From: Clostridiaceae bacterium
Lineage (GTDB): Bacteria; Bacillota; Clostridia; Lachnospirales; Lachnospiraceae
Reading direction: 5' to 3'
DNA: 64,000 nt
Assembly (NCBI GenBank): GCA_902363735.1
Contig: CABJBA010000002.1
Coordinates: 62,001 to 126,000 of the forward strand
Below are positions 44,522 to 54,304 of this stretch, piece after piece. Below the pieces are notes generated by a model, which worked only from the letters and a program-made list of their open reading frames with translations, had not been told where the DNA came from and ran no database searches. Within the stretch, counting starts at the first letter, position 1. Each line of letters opens with the position of its first letter. Both the position numbers and the translations under genes were made by a program.

Positions 44522-45386
44522 TACGCAGGCAGGCAAAGCCAAAAAAAACAGCGAGCTGATGCGTATCCTGCGTCAGTTGTCTAAAAACCGCTTGGCTGTA
44601 GTAGGATTGGTTATTATTGTAATTGAAATTATTGTTGCTGTTCTGGCACCCTACATCATTCCTTATGATTATACAGCGATGGATATGGCTTCCACTTTTG
44701 CAAAACCATCGCTGCAGCATTTCTTTGGATGTGATGATATGGGGCGCGATATTTTCAGCCGTATCATTTATGGCGCTAGATTTTCAATTTCTATGGGTGT
44801 TCTTTCTATTACAATAGCCACTGTGATCGGTTGTACCGTGGGCGCAGTGGCAGGATTCTACGGAGGCTGGGTCGACAATCTGTTAATGCGTTTTCTGGAT
44901 ATCATACAGGCAATTCCAGGGCTTTTGATGAATATTGTAATTGCCGCTATTCTTGGGCCGGGATTTCTCAATACGATTATCGCCATGGCCTTTGGTTATA
45001 TTCCGGGCATGGCCAGGATGCTGAGGGCTCAGATGCTGAAGGAACGGGGAAATGAGTACATAGAAGCAGCCCATTCCATTAACTGCAGCAAGTTCAGAAT
45101 TATTGTAAGTCATCTGATTCCCAACTGTATGTCTCCTATTATTGTACAGGCTACCATGGGAGTGGCACAGGCAATCACATTGGCGGCTGGTTTAAGCTTT
45201 ATCGGATTGGGCATTCAGCCTCCGACTCCGGAGTGGGGAGCTATGCTTTCTGGTGCCCGCCAGTTTATCCGTCAGGCACCGCATTTGATCTTTTTTCCAG
45301 GTCTTGCAATTGCAATCACCGTACTTGCCCTGAATTTAATGGGGGACGGACTTCGCGATGCATTAGACCCGAAATTGAAGAATTAA
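44514..45386 (+). CDS. ABC transporter permease (DppC/OppC type), second system
   Basis: 290 residues with a first membrane segment after SKNRLAVVG, then FGCDDMGRDIFSRIIYGAR, the DppC-type loop. The C-terminus is MGDGLRDALDPK. The start overlaps the preceding gene, with AAGGAGG upstream. It forms the heterodimeric channel with the previous product. Confidence 0.93.
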   Translation: MDNTQAGKAKKNSELMRILRQLSKNRLAVVGLVIIVIEIIVAVLAPYIIPYDYTAMDMASTFAKPSLQHFFGCDDMGRDIFSRIIYGARFSISMGVLSITIATVIGCTVGAVAGFYGGWVDNLLMRFLDIIQAIPGLLMNIVIAAILGPGFLNTIIAMAFGYIPGMARMLRAQMLKERGNEYIEAAHSINCSKFRIIVSHLIPNCMSPIIVQATMGVAQAITLAAGLSFIGLGIQPPTPEWGAMLSGARQFIRQAPHLIFFPGLAIAITVLALNLMGDGLRDALDPKLKN

Positions 45387-45399
45387 AGGAGGAACGAAT

Positions 45400-46386
45400 A
45401 TGGATAAGGAAACAAAGTTCCTCGCAGTGAAAGACCTGGTTGTAGAGTTTGCTTCTGATGGTGAGACTGTACATGCGGTAAACGGTGTTTCTCTGGAACT
45501 GAAACGAGGAGAGACTCTGGGTCTTGTAGGTGAAACAGGAGCGGGTAAAACTACAATTGCAAAAGCAATTTTAAGAATTCTCCCAGATGTCGGATGTAAA
45601 ATTCGGGAAGGCGAGGTTTATCTGGAGGGCAAGGATCTTTTGAAGCTGCATGAAAATGAGATGCGAAAGATTCGGGGAAGTAAGATTTCCATGATTTTTC
45701 AAGATCCCATGACGGCTTTAAATCCTGTACAGCGGATAGGAGAACAGATTGCGGAAGTTGTCAGACTTCATAATGATGAGAATGTCAACCCGGAGAAGCG
45801 TGCCAAAGAGATGCTGGAGATTGTTGGAATTCCAGCCGAGAGATATTATGAATATCCTCACCAGTTTTCCGGCGGTATGAAGCAGAGAGTGGTAATCGCT
45901 ATCGCTTTGGCCTGTAATCCGGATCTTCTCCTGGCAGATGAACCAACAACAGCCCTTGATGTTACGATTCAGGCTCAGGTACTGGATCTGATCGGAGATT
46001 TAAGAAAGAAATATAATACCTCTATGCTGTTGATTACACATGATTTAGGTGTTGTAGCCCAGGTGTGTGATAGTGTTGCAGTTATTTATGCAGGTAATAT
46101 TATTGAATACGGAACCAAGGAACAGATTTTTGATCATCCCTCCCATCCTTATACCAAGGGACTTTTTGGTGCAATTCCGGATATGAACGAGGACGAGGAA
46201 TGGCTTCATCCTATTGAGGGACTCCCCCCCGATCCGACAAACCTTCCGCCGGGATGTGCTTTTGCACCGCGCTGTAATTATGCCGGGGCCCCATGTATGA
46301 ATGGACTGATAGGTATGGCAAAAACTGCAGATGGCCACGATTGCCGTTGCTGCCGTTTGGATGAAATTGCAAAGGAGGAGAAATAG
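45400..46386 (+). CDS. ABC transporter ATP-binding protein (DppD/OppD type), second system
   Basis: 328 residues with Walker [10 protein letters not shown], signature [12 protein letters not shown], Walker [13 protein letters not shown], and a C-terminal Cys block [17 protein letters not shown]. The catalytic ATPase motifs are complete. AAAGGAGG precedes the ATG. The stop is directly followed by the start of the partner ATPase. Confidence 0.93.
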   Translation: MDKETKFLAVKDLVVEFASDGETVHAVNGVSLELKRGETLGLVGETGAGKTTIAKAILRILPDVGCKIREGEVYLEGKDLLKLHENEMRKIRGSKISMIFQDPMTALNPVQRIGEQIAEVVRLHNDENVNPEKRAKEMLEIVGIPAERYYEYPHQFSGGMKQRVVIAIALACNPDLLLADEPTTALDVTIQAQVLDLIGDLRKKYNTSMLLITHDLGVVAQVCDSVAVIYAGNIIEYGTKEQIFDHPSHPYTKGLFGAIPDMNEDEEWLHPIEGLPPDPTNLPPGCAFAPRCNYAGAPCMNGLIGMAKTADGHDCRCCRLDEIAKEEK

Positions 46387-47337
46387 ATGGAACCTGTAAT
46401 TCAAGTAGATCATTTAAAAAAATATTTCTCCACTCCACGCGGAATGCTGCATGCTGTAGATGATGTAAGTTTTACAATTGAAAAGGGAAAAACTCTTGGT
46501 GTGGTAGGGGAATCTGGATGTGGCAAGTCAACTCTTGGACGTACCATTATCCATCTTCATGAATCCACTGCTGGTAAAATAAGCCTGGAAGGCCAGGATG
46601 TTACGAAATTAAGCGGAAAAGCATTGAGAGATGCCAGGGAACAAATGCAGATCATTTTTCAGGATCCCTATTCCTCTCTGGACCCAAGAAAGACCATCCG
46701 AAGTACGATTACAGAACCTTTGAAGGTGTCCGGCAAGTTGTCGAAAGCGGAGATTGAGATAAAGACAGATGATCTGATGGAGTTGGTTGGAATTGATCAG
46801 CGGCTCAGATTGGCATATCCTCATGAGTTGGATGGAGGACGCCGCCAACGCGTGGGAATTGCCCGCGCACTGGCTTTGAATCCAAAGTTCATTGTCTGCG
46901 ATGAACCGGTATCAGCTCTGGATGTTTCTATCCAGGCACAGGTGCTCAACCTTTTAAAAGTTTTACAGGAAAATAAAGGATTGACCTATATGTTTGTCAC
47001 TCATGATATGTCAGTTGTAAAACACATTTCCGATGATATTTGTGTTATGTATCTTGGTCAGGTGGTAGAAAAATGTGAGTCAAAGGAATTGTTCCGAAAC
47101 CCCATGCACCCCTATACGAAAGCCCTGCTTTCTGCAATTCCCTCGACTAATATCCGTAATCCTATGAAGAGAGAAATTCTTCATGGAGAAATCACATCTC
47201 CTATCAATCCAAAGCCGGGCTGCCGCTTTGCCGCTCGCTGCAAGTATGCAAAGGAGATCTGCAGCCAGCCTCAGGTTCAGGAAGAAGTATCTACAGGTCA
47301 TTTTGTGTCCTGCTGCCGGATTAAAGAATTAGGTTAA
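46387..47337 (+). CDS. ABC transporter ATP-binding protein (DppF/OppF type) with LDGG signature, second system
   Basis: 316 residues with Walker A GESGCGKST and Walker B FIVCDEPVSALD. As in the other importer, the signature is LDGGRRQ instead of LSGGQ. A C-terminal Cys block PGCRFAARCKYAKEIC is present. AAAGGAGGAG precedes the ATG, which begins directly after the upstream stop codon. A hairpin with a T-run follows the gene before the isomerase. Confidence 0.93.
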   Translation: MEPVIQVDHLKKYFSTPRGMLHAVDDVSFTIEKGKTLGVVGESGCGKSTLGRTIIHLHESTAGKISLEGQDVTKLSGKALRDAREQMQIIFQDPYSSLDPRKTIRSTITEPLKVSGKLSKAEIEIKTDDLMELVGIDQRLRLAYPHELDGGRRQRVGIARALALNPKFIVCDEPVSALDVSIQAQVLNLLKVLQENKGLTYMFVTHDMSVVKHISDDICVMYLGQVVEKCESKELFRNPMHPYTKALLSAIPSTNIRNPMKREILHGEITSPINPKPGCRFAARCKYAKEICSQPQVQEEVSTGHFVSCCRIKELG

Positions 47338-47349
47338 ACATCAAAGAAG

Positions 47350-47385
47350 AGAGGCAAATTCATATTGGGATTTGTCTCTATTTTT
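47350..47385 (+). terminator. Weak terminator or attenuator between the ABC importer and the isomerase gene
   Basis: A 10-base stem with one G-T pair (47350-47359 with 47370-47379) is followed by ATTTTT. The next ribosome site follows directly, so partial readthrough is expected. Confidence 0.65.
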
Positions 47386-47397
47386 AAGGAGGACGCT

Positions 47398-48660
47398 ATG
47401 AATGAACTTAAATTAGAAATAGTTGATAAAGCCGGATGGCTTGAGAAAGAAGAAATCCGGACAATGAGAGATAAATATACTCTTCTGCTTGATGCAGTTA
47501 AAAAGGGAGAAGAACAGTACAAGGATAATCTGGGCTGGCATGATGTGAGCCATTGGGCCGGAGAAGACTGGATTTTAAAGTATGAGGAGCTTGCAAAAGT
47601 AGTTCAAAAGGATGGCGATGTTTTGGTTGTCATCGGAATCGGTGGTTCTAATCAGGCAGCAAGAGCAGTGATAGACGCAATTGGTTCCAAAAATCATGTA
47701 AAGATTGTATTTGCTGGAAACAGCATTTCAGCTGACAGCATTTGTAAGGTGCTGGAAGAGATAAAAGGAAAAAGCGTATATATCGATGTGATTGCAAAGA
47801 ATTTTGAAACTCTGGAACCGGGTATCGCCTTTCGGGCCTTCCGGGCCTTTCTGAAGGATCAGTATGGCGATGAATACTCAAAAAGAGTAATTTGTACAGG
47901 AACCTGCGGGACAAAGTTTGAAAAAATAGCCAGAGAGAAAGGATATTACTTTTTGCCGTTTCCTGAGGATGTAGGAGGCCGGTATACCAGTCTGACACCC
48001 ATAGGACTTTTCCCGCTGGCAGCAGCAGGGCTGGATATACGAGCCATGGTGGAAGGCGCCAGACACATGAGCCAGAGGCTTCAAAAGGAAGATGCGTCTG
48101 AGAATCTGGCACTTCAGTATGCAGTTGTACGGAATATGCTGTATAAAAAAGGGCTGAAGCTGGAGATGCTTTCCTGTTTTGAACCAAGAATGTTCCGGTT
48201 TGCAAAATGGTGGATGCAGTTGTTCGGCGAAAGTGAAGGAAAGGATAATAAGGCTTTATATCCGGTATTCGGCACCTTTTCGGAAGACCTTCATTCAATT
48301 GGCCAGTATATTCAGGATGGAGATACAATTATGTTTGAAACCTTCCTTAAAATTGAAAACACCGGAGCTTCCTATGTGATTTACGGTGATGATGTAGAGG
48401 ATGATTTTTCTGAACTTGATGGAATGGATTTTGATAAAATTAATCAAGTTGCATTTGATGCCACTGTATCAGCCCACAGTGAGAAGTTTCCATGTATTAT
48501 ATTTTCTGTACCGGCAATTGATGAGGAAACCTTTGGACAGCTTTATTATTTTTATCAGTTTATGTGCTATCTGTCTGCAAGGATTCTCGGGGTTAATCCA
48601 TTTGATCAGCCGGGAGTAGAAGCATACAAAAACTATATGTTCAAAAGCCTGGAAAAATAA
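47398..48660 (+). CDS. Glucose-6-phosphate isomerase family protein
   Basis: 420 residues, slightly short for bacterial phosphoglucose isomerase (about 450). SIS-domain blocks are VIGIGGSNQAARAV, CTGTCGTKFEKIA and FPEDVGGRYTSLTPIGL. HSIGQYIQDGD (carrying the His of the active site) and FYQFMCYLSARILGVNPFDQPGVE close the C-terminal region. It would interconvert glucose-6-P and fructose-6-P. Its place in a transporter/sulfatase locus suggests it is a dedicated copy or acts on a related aldose phosphate; a general pgi may lie elsewhere. AAGGAGG precedes ATG 47398, so the upstream in-frame TTG at 47365 is rejected. Confidence 0.88.
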   Translation: MNELKLEIVDKAGWLEKEEIRTMRDKYTLLLDAVKKGEEQYKDNLGWHDVSHWAGEDWILKYEELAKVVQKDGDVLVVIGIGGSNQAARAVIDAIGSKNHVKIVFAGNSISADSICKVLEEIKGKSVYIDVIAKNFETLEPGIAFRAFRAFLKDQYGDEYSKRVICTGTCGTKFEKIAREKGYYFLPFPEDVGGRYTSLTPIGLFPLAAAGLDIRAMVEGARHMSQRLQKEDASENLALQYAVVRNMLYKKGLKLEMLSCFEPRMFRFAKWWMQLFGESEGKDNKALYPVFGTFSEDLHSIGQYIQDGDTIMFETFLKIENTGASYVIYGDDVEDDFSELDGMDFDKINQVAFDATVSAHSEKFPCIIFSVPAIDEETFGQLYYFYQFMCYLSARILGVNPFDQPGVEAYKNYMFKSLEK

Positions 48661-48750
48661 TGAAAGTATATCAATTTTTTGGCTGTACATAGAATACTGG
48701 ATTTATACTTGTGAATCTAAAGTACCAAAGGCATAAAGGAGGATCTGTCC

Positions 48751-50229
48751 ATGATTAGAGATATTATGTTATACATGTCTGATCAGCATTCATACAATTT
48801 GCAGGGCTATGCAGGCAATCCGGTTGTCCGAACTCCTATGCTGGATAAACTGGCAGAGCAGGCAACGGTTATGACCAATGCCATGACTTCCTGTCCGTTA
48901 TGTGTTCCGGCCAGGGCGTCTATGATTACCGGACTTCTTCCCAGTAATAACGGGGTGCTGTTCAATTTTAATTCTATTAACTCAGATCAGGCGACCTTTC
49001 TGCACAGCCTGAATATATCCGGCTATGATACGGTGCTCTGCGGACGGATGCATTTTGTGGGCCCGGATCAAAGACATGGCTACGCAAAGCGGATTGCCGG
49101 AGACAGAACTCCGGTATTTCATAACGGGGTTCCGAATCAGGGAATGAAGGAGGGGACTCAGATCAGGGGATTTGATGAAAACGGCTCTGTATATTATATG
49201 GGGGGTGGGGATTCACCGGTTCTGGCCTATGACCGGTATGTGGTAACAAGAGCGTTGGAGTATCTTGAAAAAGATTATGACAAGCCCCAGTTTATTACGG
49301 TAGGCGCATATGGACCTCACTTCCCATATGTGGCACCAAAAGAGCTGTACGATCATTATTATGATAAGGTTTCCCTTGATGGAGCAGACAAAATTGAGGG
49401 AGAGCATCCGGTACTTGCCGGAAAGCTTTGTGAAACGGACCCTGATGTGGTGAGAGCGGCGAGAGCGGCATACTACGGGCTGGTGGAGACAACGGATCAT
49501 AATATAGAGACGGTCTATAAAGCTTTTCGGGAATATGTGGAGAGAAACGGACATGAAGGAATCTTTATCTATGTTTCAGACCATGGAGATATGAACGGGG
49601 ACCGGGGCTATTATGGAAAACAGGTATTTTATGACCCCTCGGTACACATTCCTTTCCTGATTGAAGGAGATGGAATTCCAAAGGGGAAGGTAATTGATAC
49701 TCCGGTCAGCCTCATGGATATGGGCCCCACCATCTGTCAACTGGCAGGAGCAGAAGTTCTTCCGGGAGACGGAATGAGTCTTGTGCCTGTCATATCAGGT
49801 GAAGCTGTGGGTGAGGAACGCATGGTAGTGAGTGAACAGTACATGTATTTGCCAAACGGTGATACCTGTCTGGGACGTATGGTAAGGTATCAAAACTGGA
49901 AGTTCATAACTTATTCCGGATTTAAAGAAAGTGATCAGCTTTTTGACTGTAAAGCAGATCCCGGTGAACGCTGCAACGTGATCGGAAAATATCCGGAGAT
50001 TGCCAGACTTTTGAAAGTGAAAACAGAGGAATATAAGGATTATGATACGGTCATGATTCATGAAAACTGGCTGATGGATCAGCTTAGAATTCTTACGAAA
50101 TGCAATTATGACGATGAAGAGGAAAGATGGCCCTGTCCGGAAATTCCGGTGATGGAGAATCCGGTTCAGAGAAAAGTACCTTTCGAACCCACACCCTGGG
50201 CAGTAGCCATGAGAAAGAAATTGCAATAA
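48751..50229 (+). CDS. Type I sulfatase (Cys-type), cytosolic
   Basis: 492 residues of the alkaline-phosphatase-like sulfatase family. The maturation motif CVPAR is at 51-55 within CPLCVPARASMITG; Cys51 would be converted to formylglycine, in anaerobes by a radical-SAM enzyme (anSME), which is not in this window. Metal ligands include the N-terminal SDQH (instead of the usual DDQ) and SDHGDMNGDRG. No signal peptide is seen, so the substrate must be imported first, fitting the ABC importer upstream. It removes sulfate esters from sugars or other small molecules. AAAGGAGGA precedes the ATG. A bidirectional terminator follows. Confidence 0.92.
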   Translation: MIRDIMLYMSDQHSYNLQGYAGNPVVRTPMLDKLAEQATVMTNAMTSCPLCVPARASMITGLLPSNNGVLFNFNSINSDQATFLHSLNISGYDTVLCGRMHFVGPDQRHGYAKRIAGDRTPVFHNGVPNQGMKEGTQIRGFDENGSVYYMGGGDSPVLAYDRYVVTRALEYLEKDYDKPQFITVGAYGPHFPYVAPKELYDHYYDKVSLDGADKIEGEHPVLAGKLCETDPDVVRAARAAYYGLVETTDHNIETVYKAFREYVERNGHEGIFIYVSDHGDMNGDRGYYGKQVFYDPSVHIPFLIEGDGIPKGKVIDTPVSLMDMGPTICQLAGAEVLPGDGMSLVPVISGEAVGEERMVVSEQYMYLPNGDTCLGRMVRYQNWKFITYSGFKESDQLFDCKADPGERCNVIGKYPEIARLLKVKTEEYKDYDTVMIHENWLMDQLRILTKCNYDDEEERWPCPEIPVMENPVQRKVPFEPTPWAVAMRKKLQ

Positions 50230-50243
50230 AATATAAAAACATA

Positions 50244-50283
50244 AAAATAGAGGTGGCCATGATCTGGCATTCACCTCTATTTT
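50244..50283. terminator. Bidirectional terminator between the sulfatase and the oxidoreductase operon
   Basis: A perfect 12-base stem (50244-50255 with 50272-50283), with an additional inner GCCA/TGGC pairing and A/T runs on both sides, serves two convergent transcripts. Confidence 0.9.
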
Positions 50284-50292
50284 GCTGCAATT

Positions 50293-51333
50293 TTAGATGG
50301 TCACTGAATCAGAGATTCGTGCAGAAAGATAGATACTTAAGACAATTTCCAGAGTTTTCTTTGCGTCCTCAGGGCCCCAGGGCATGGGAGTGCCCCTGGT
50401 TAAAGCATCATAACAGCTTCTGATCTGCTTTTCATGGAAAACACCCCAGTAATTTTCGCCCTCTGCTGAGCTGGCGCAAAGGCTGGGAAGAATTGTCTCG
50501 TTTTCACCGTTTTCCCAAGAAATATCCATTTTATCTGCCGTAAGGAGAGCAGTTCCGTTTTCACAATGAATCTCTACACGTATCGGGCTGTTTTTTGTGT
50601 AATAATTGCAGGCAAAAAAGCTGTAGACAGCACCGTTTTCCAGAGTAATGGCAGCATCTGCCACATCCTCCACTTCAATGTTTTCAAGAACTCTTCGTGC
50701 CACATGCCCCTGAACTTTCACGGCCTCCATATTGGTCATATACCGAATCAGATCAATAGAATGGATTGCCTGGTCGATAATCACACCGCCTCCTTCGGTC
50801 ATCCAGTTTCCCTTCCAGTCACAATCATAATAGCTGGGAGGACGATGCCATGCAAGCATAGAAAATGCGCCTTTTACCGCACCGAGAGTTCCATCCTGAA
50901 TCAGGGAGCGCACTCGCTCGACACCGTCGATATAGCGGTTCTGGAATATGACACCAAGTTGTTTTTTGCTTTTTTTACTGGCATTGATCATCTTGTCCGC
51001 ATCCATTAAGGAGATTCCAATGGGTTTTTCGGTCAGTACATTGATACCTGACTCCAGTGCTGCCACCGCATATTCGCAGTGAAGATGGTGGGGCAGCAGG
51101 ATGTGAAGAATGTCAGGCTGATATTCCCGAAGCAGATTTTTAAAGCTTATTAAATCTACCATGTCAGATGCTGTGCACCCAGGGAAATGTTCTGCAAATT
51201 TCTCTGCGCGGTCAAGCTGCTTGTCCATAGCCAGTACAAGCTCCACAGTTTCTGGGCCGATGTTTTTCAGGGCAGGTAAATAGGCGGAGGTAATTCTTCC
51301 GCAGCCGATAACAGCTGCACGCAGTTTGGACAT
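50293..51333 (-). CDS. Gfo/Idh/MocA family oxidoreductase (first)
   Basis: 346 residues. The N-terminal Rossmann motif is AAVIGCGRITSAYLPAL, the family EKP motif is in VLTEKPIGIS, and the catalytic-type region is GGGVIIDQAIHSIDLIRYM with Asp/His. Such enzymes oxidise or reduce sugars, inositols or glycosides with NAD(P), often at C3. ATG 51333 with GGAAGGTGA upstream is chosen; a longer frame from 51459 overlaps the neighbouring gene. It is the last gene of a four-gene - strand operon and lies 4 bases after the upstream isomerase-like gene. Confidence 0.9.
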   Translation of the reverse strand: MSKLRAAVIGCGRITSAYLPALKNIGPETVELVLAMDKQLDRAEKFAEHFPGCTASDMVDLISFKNLLREYQPDILHILLPHHLHCEYAVAALESGINVLTEKPIGISLMDADKMINASKKSKKQLGVIFQNRYIDGVERVRSLIQDGTLGAVKGAFSMLAWHRPPSYYDCDWKGNWMTEGGGVIIDQAIHSIDLIRYMTNMEAVKVQGHVARRVLENIEVEDVADAAITLENGAVYSFFACNYYTKNSPIRVEIHCENGTALLTADKMDISWENGENETILPSLCASSAEGENYWGVFHEKQIRSCYDALTRGTPMPWGPEDAKKTLEIVLSIYLSARISDSVTI

Positions 51334-51337
51334 ATGA

Positions 51338-52213
51338 TCACCTTCCTTCTGTTTGAAGCATATCACGCACTCCGTGAAGATAGCTGAGAGCTTTTTGGTA
51401 GCTGGACTGGTCAAAGTTTCCAAGCTCGTATTCCACAATTGCCCAATCTTTTTCATCAAGAGTCTGATTCAGCTGTCTCATGAGGCGAGGATAATCCATA
51501 TCTCCAGTTCCAAGATCCACATAACCGGTATGAACTTCATTAAAACTTAAGGCCATGGGATTATCTGATTTTTTAAAGTCTCTTAAATGAACATAATGGA
51601 ATCTGCCGGGATACCGCTTCAGAAGCTCTACCGGGTCGAAGCCGGATACGGCAGCCCATCCTGTATCGAGAGCAAAGTGGACTTGGGGAGCGTAGTCCGC
51701 AAGTGCAAACCAGATCAGGCCATCATCAGCAAATTCCCAGCTGTGATTGTGGTAATTGACACGAACGCCATATTCTTTATAGATGTCTCCGGCAATGGTA
51801 TTGAAGTTTTCAGCCATGGTCCGGACATTTTTTATGTCGTGAAGGTCTTTGTGGGGAACTCCTTCAGCCAGAGTGCAGGTTTTAATCTGCTCTATATCCG
51901 GCACTCCGCCGGTAACGATGATATTTTTATCGGGAAGGACGGAAACAAATCGGGCAACCTTCTCCATGGCAGTCCGTGCTTGATCTGGGTCATGCAGAAG
52001 GTCCAAAAGCTTTACATTATTGGCATGCATTCCAGCCAGAGCTACATGGTACTTATCTAACACCGAGGTCAGCTTTTCCCGGTCCTCTACTCCGAAGAAA
52101 CGCTCCCCTAGTTCGCAGCCTTCGGCTCCGGAATCCGCCAGCCGCTTAATTACAGCTTCTGTATCTGACGCGATTTCAGCTCCGTAAAGGACACAGTGGG
52201 CACCTAATTTCAT
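51338..52213 (-). CDS. Sugar phosphate isomerase/epimerase family TIM barrel (first)
   Basis: 291 residues, xylose-isomerase-like (AP endonuclease 2) fold. Likely metal and substrate residues are in GCELGERFFG, VNYHNHSWEF, FALDTGWA, YVHLRDFK and VEYE at the end. Family members isomerise keto-sugars, dehydrate inosose or, with Gfo/Idh/MocA partners, cleave or rearrange 3-keto-glycosides. The gene is tightly linked (4 bases) to the first oxidoreductase gene and 15 bases from the second. Substrate unknown. Confidence 0.87.
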   Translation of the reverse strand: MKLGAHCVLYGAEIASDTEAVIKRLADSGAEGCELGERFFGVEDREKLTSVLDKYHVALAGMHANNVKLLDLLHDPDQARTAMEKVARFVSVLPDKNIIVTGGVPDIEQIKTCTLAEGVPHKDLHDIKNVRTMAENFNTIAGDIYKEYGVRVNYHNHSWEFADDGLIWFALADYAPQVHFALDTGWAAVSGFDPVELLKRYPGRFHYVHLRDFKKSDNPMALSFNEVHTGYVDLGTGDMDYPRLMRQLNQTLDEKDWAIVEYELGNFDQSSYQKALSYLHGVRDMLQTEGR

Positions 52214-52228
52214 GTTTGATTTCCTCCT

Positions 52229-53332
52229 TTATATTTCTTCTATGTGCACAATTTCCTGGCGGTCAGCGGAATCCTGGGCATATTGGATGAGAGACTGAAT
52301 ATATTTTCCGCGTTCAAAGGTAAGAAGTGTGTCGCTTCCTTTTTGAATGGCATCCAGAAACTGACGGACTTCATAGTAAAAATTAATGGCAAATGGAATC
52401 CGTGGAGCGTGTTTGTCTCCGCCGTAGCAGGACTCCGGAACAGGAACTGCCTCCGGCTGTTTGTTATAGCCGCTGTTTTTATCTTTTAACTGAAGCGTCA
52501 GTTCAAATGGGCGGTTTCCGTGGAAGGTCATTTTTCCGCCTTCGCCTACAATCTCCAGCATGAAGGTGGCCCCTACACGACTTGCTGTAAAGTTATAAAG
52601 TGTTCCTCCGGTGGTGCGGCATATCCAGCAGGCCACATCATCATTGGTAACGGCTCCCGTTTCACCGGGCTTTCCTATGATTTCTCTCTCTTTGATGCAA
52701 ATATCCTGCATTGTGGTGATGTCACAGATGGGGCCGCAGATGTCACGAAGGAGATAATCGCAGATATCCATCATGTGGCTGCCAAAGTCAGCTAGAGCAC
52801 CTGGTCCTGAAAGCTCCTTCTGCATACGCCATTCCAATTTGACGTTGGGGTCACCAATGCGATCCCCGCCCTGTTCTTCCCGGACAAAGAAAATCCGTCC
52901 CATAACTCCTTCATCAAGAAGCTGTTTCATGTACGCAAGCCCGGGGATATCCCGGTAGCACAGGCCGATCATGGCAACCTTTCCGGCCTCAGCTGCATAC
53001 TTTAATGCCTCATCGCAATCTTCAGGAACAGGAGCAAACGGCTTTTCACACAGAACGTGCTTTCCTGCTTTTAAGGCAGTAACGGACAGCTCCACGTGGG
53101 TTGAATTTGGCGTACATATGCTGACAGCATCACAGAGAGAAAAGAGCTCTTCAAGACTGCTGCAGGCTTTTGCATCCTTTATTTCCAGTTTTTCAATATA
53201 TCCCTGGGCACGTCCGTCAACAATGTCGTAGACTGCTGTAATGACAGCATCCTCACAGCACTGATATGCCTTGATGTGATTCTGGGCAATGCCAATGGTG
53301 TTTCCGCTTCCAATAATACCTATTCTAACCAT
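52229..53332 (-). CDS. Gfo/Idh/MocA family oxidoreductase (second)
   Basis: 367 residues. The nucleotide-binding motif is RIGIIGSGNTIGIAQNHI, the EKP motif is in VLCEKPFAPVP, and the catalytic region is GPGALADFGSHMMDICDYL. It shares only family-level features with the first oxidoreductase, so the two probably act on different carbons or in opposite directions. AGGTGGAGG precedes the ATG. It lies in the middle of the - strand operon between two TIM-barrel isomerase genes. Confidence 0.9.
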   Translation of the reverse strand: MVRIGIIGSGNTIGIAQNHIKAYQCCEDAVITAVYDIVDGRAQGYIEKLEIKDAKACSSLEELFSLCDAVSICTPNSTHVELSVTALKAGKHVLCEKPFAPVPEDCDEALKYAAEAGKVAMIGLCYRDIPGLAYMKQLLDEGVMGRIFFVREEQGGDRIGDPNVKLEWRMQKELSGPGALADFGSHMMDICDYLLRDICGPICDITTMQDICIKEREIIGKPGETGAVTNDDVACWICRTTGGTLYNFTASRVGATFMLEIVGEGGKMTFHGNRPFELTLQLKDKNSGYNKQPEAVPVPESCYGGDKHAPRIPFAINFYYEVRQFLDAIQKGSDTLLTFERGKYIQSLIQYAQDSADRQEIVHIEEI

Positions 53333-53358
53333 GTTAATACCTCCACCTTTTTTATTAT

Positions 53359-54276
53359 TTATAATTGAATAAGGTTTTCCAGATATGCTTTCCCCTCAAT
53401 TAATCCATTTTTTACAGCAGCAAGGCTTCCTTCATAGGCGGAATCCTCATGCTCTAAGCTGATGGTCCCGTTGTAACCGATTTCCTTTAGCAAGCCGATG
53501 AACTTCTTCCAATCCAGTTCGCCTCTGCCTGGAATGCGGTAGTTCCACCAGCTGAAATCAGTGAGAATACCGGTGCGGGCCAACCGGTTCCGGTCAATGG
53601 CTGCGTCTTTTGCATGAACGTGAAAAATTCGTTCTTTGAATTCGTTGATTGGTGTATAAGGGTCAATCATCTCCCAGATCAGATGGCTGGGATCATAGGC
53701 AAGTCCCGTCAGACTGCTTCCCAGACGGTCAAAAATCTGACTCCACATCACAGGAGAGATAGCGATATTACCCATAAGAGGACAATTTTCAAAGCAAAGC
53801 TTTACGTTGTTTTTTTCGGCAAGTTCCACCATGGGGCCCAGAACATCCACCACCTGATCAAGACTTCTGATGGGGATACGCCGGATCATGTTGCCGCGAT
53901 CTTTTACAGAAGGATCCCGGTCATAGATACCCTCCTCAATACTCTTGTTAATTCCGGTAGAGGTTACCACTTTGGGAATCCCAAGGGCACCGGCAAATTC
54001 AATTCGTTTCTTTAGTTGGGCCAGATGGGACTGGGCTTCTTCGGTAACCGTGCTTAGATAATTGCGGCAGTAAATCAGTGTTGAAATGGAGATCCTGCCG
54101 TCAGACAGAACTTTTTCATAGGAAGCCCGGTCCAGCGGAAGCATGGGTCCGCATTCTAAATCAGTAAAACCATGTGCTGCCCCCCAGTCAGCCACTTCCT
54201 CCAGGGACTGAAACTGATTCTGTGCGCTTCGTTGTGCTTCTTCCACAAGTGCATTTGTAATGAATCCAACTTTCAT
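53359..54276 (-). CDS. Sugar phosphate isomerase/epimerase family TIM barrel (second)
   Basis: 305 residues. Conserved positions of the xylose-isomerase-like barrel are in LCFENCPLMG, LAYDPSHLIWE, IFHVHAKDAA, RIPGRGELDWK and ISLEHEDSAYEG. It is the first gene of the - strand operon and lies next to the ROK regulator, with a consensus promoter and a perfect palindrome in its leader. Role as for the first isomerase-like protein; the WWNYRIPGRG loop is typical of members encoded beside Gfo/Idh/MocA enzymes. Confidence 0.88.
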   Translation of the reverse strand: MKVGFITNALVEEAQRSAQNQFQSLEEVADWGAAHGFTDLECGPMLPLDRASYEKVLSDGRISISTLIYCRNYLSTVTEEAQSHLAQLKKRIEFAGALGIPKVVTSTGINKSIEEGIYDRDPSVKDRGNMIRRIPIRSLDQVVDVLGPMVELAEKNNVKLCFENCPLMGNIAISPVMWSQIFDRLGSSLTGLAYDPSHLIWEMIDPYTPINEFKERIFHVHAKDAAIDRNRLARTGILTDFSWWNYRIPGRGELDWKKFIGLLKEIGYNGTISLEHEDSAYEGSLAAVKNGLIEGKAYLENLIQL

Positions 54277-54304
54277 ATAATCTAATCTCTTTTCTTTAGG
54301 CTAT

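Noticed and set aside
47648..48328. Long open frame (226 codons) on the - strand
   Set aside because: It lies wholly inside the phosphoglucose isomerase gene, whose + strand frame has clear family motifs; no ribosome site and the product has no recognisable features.
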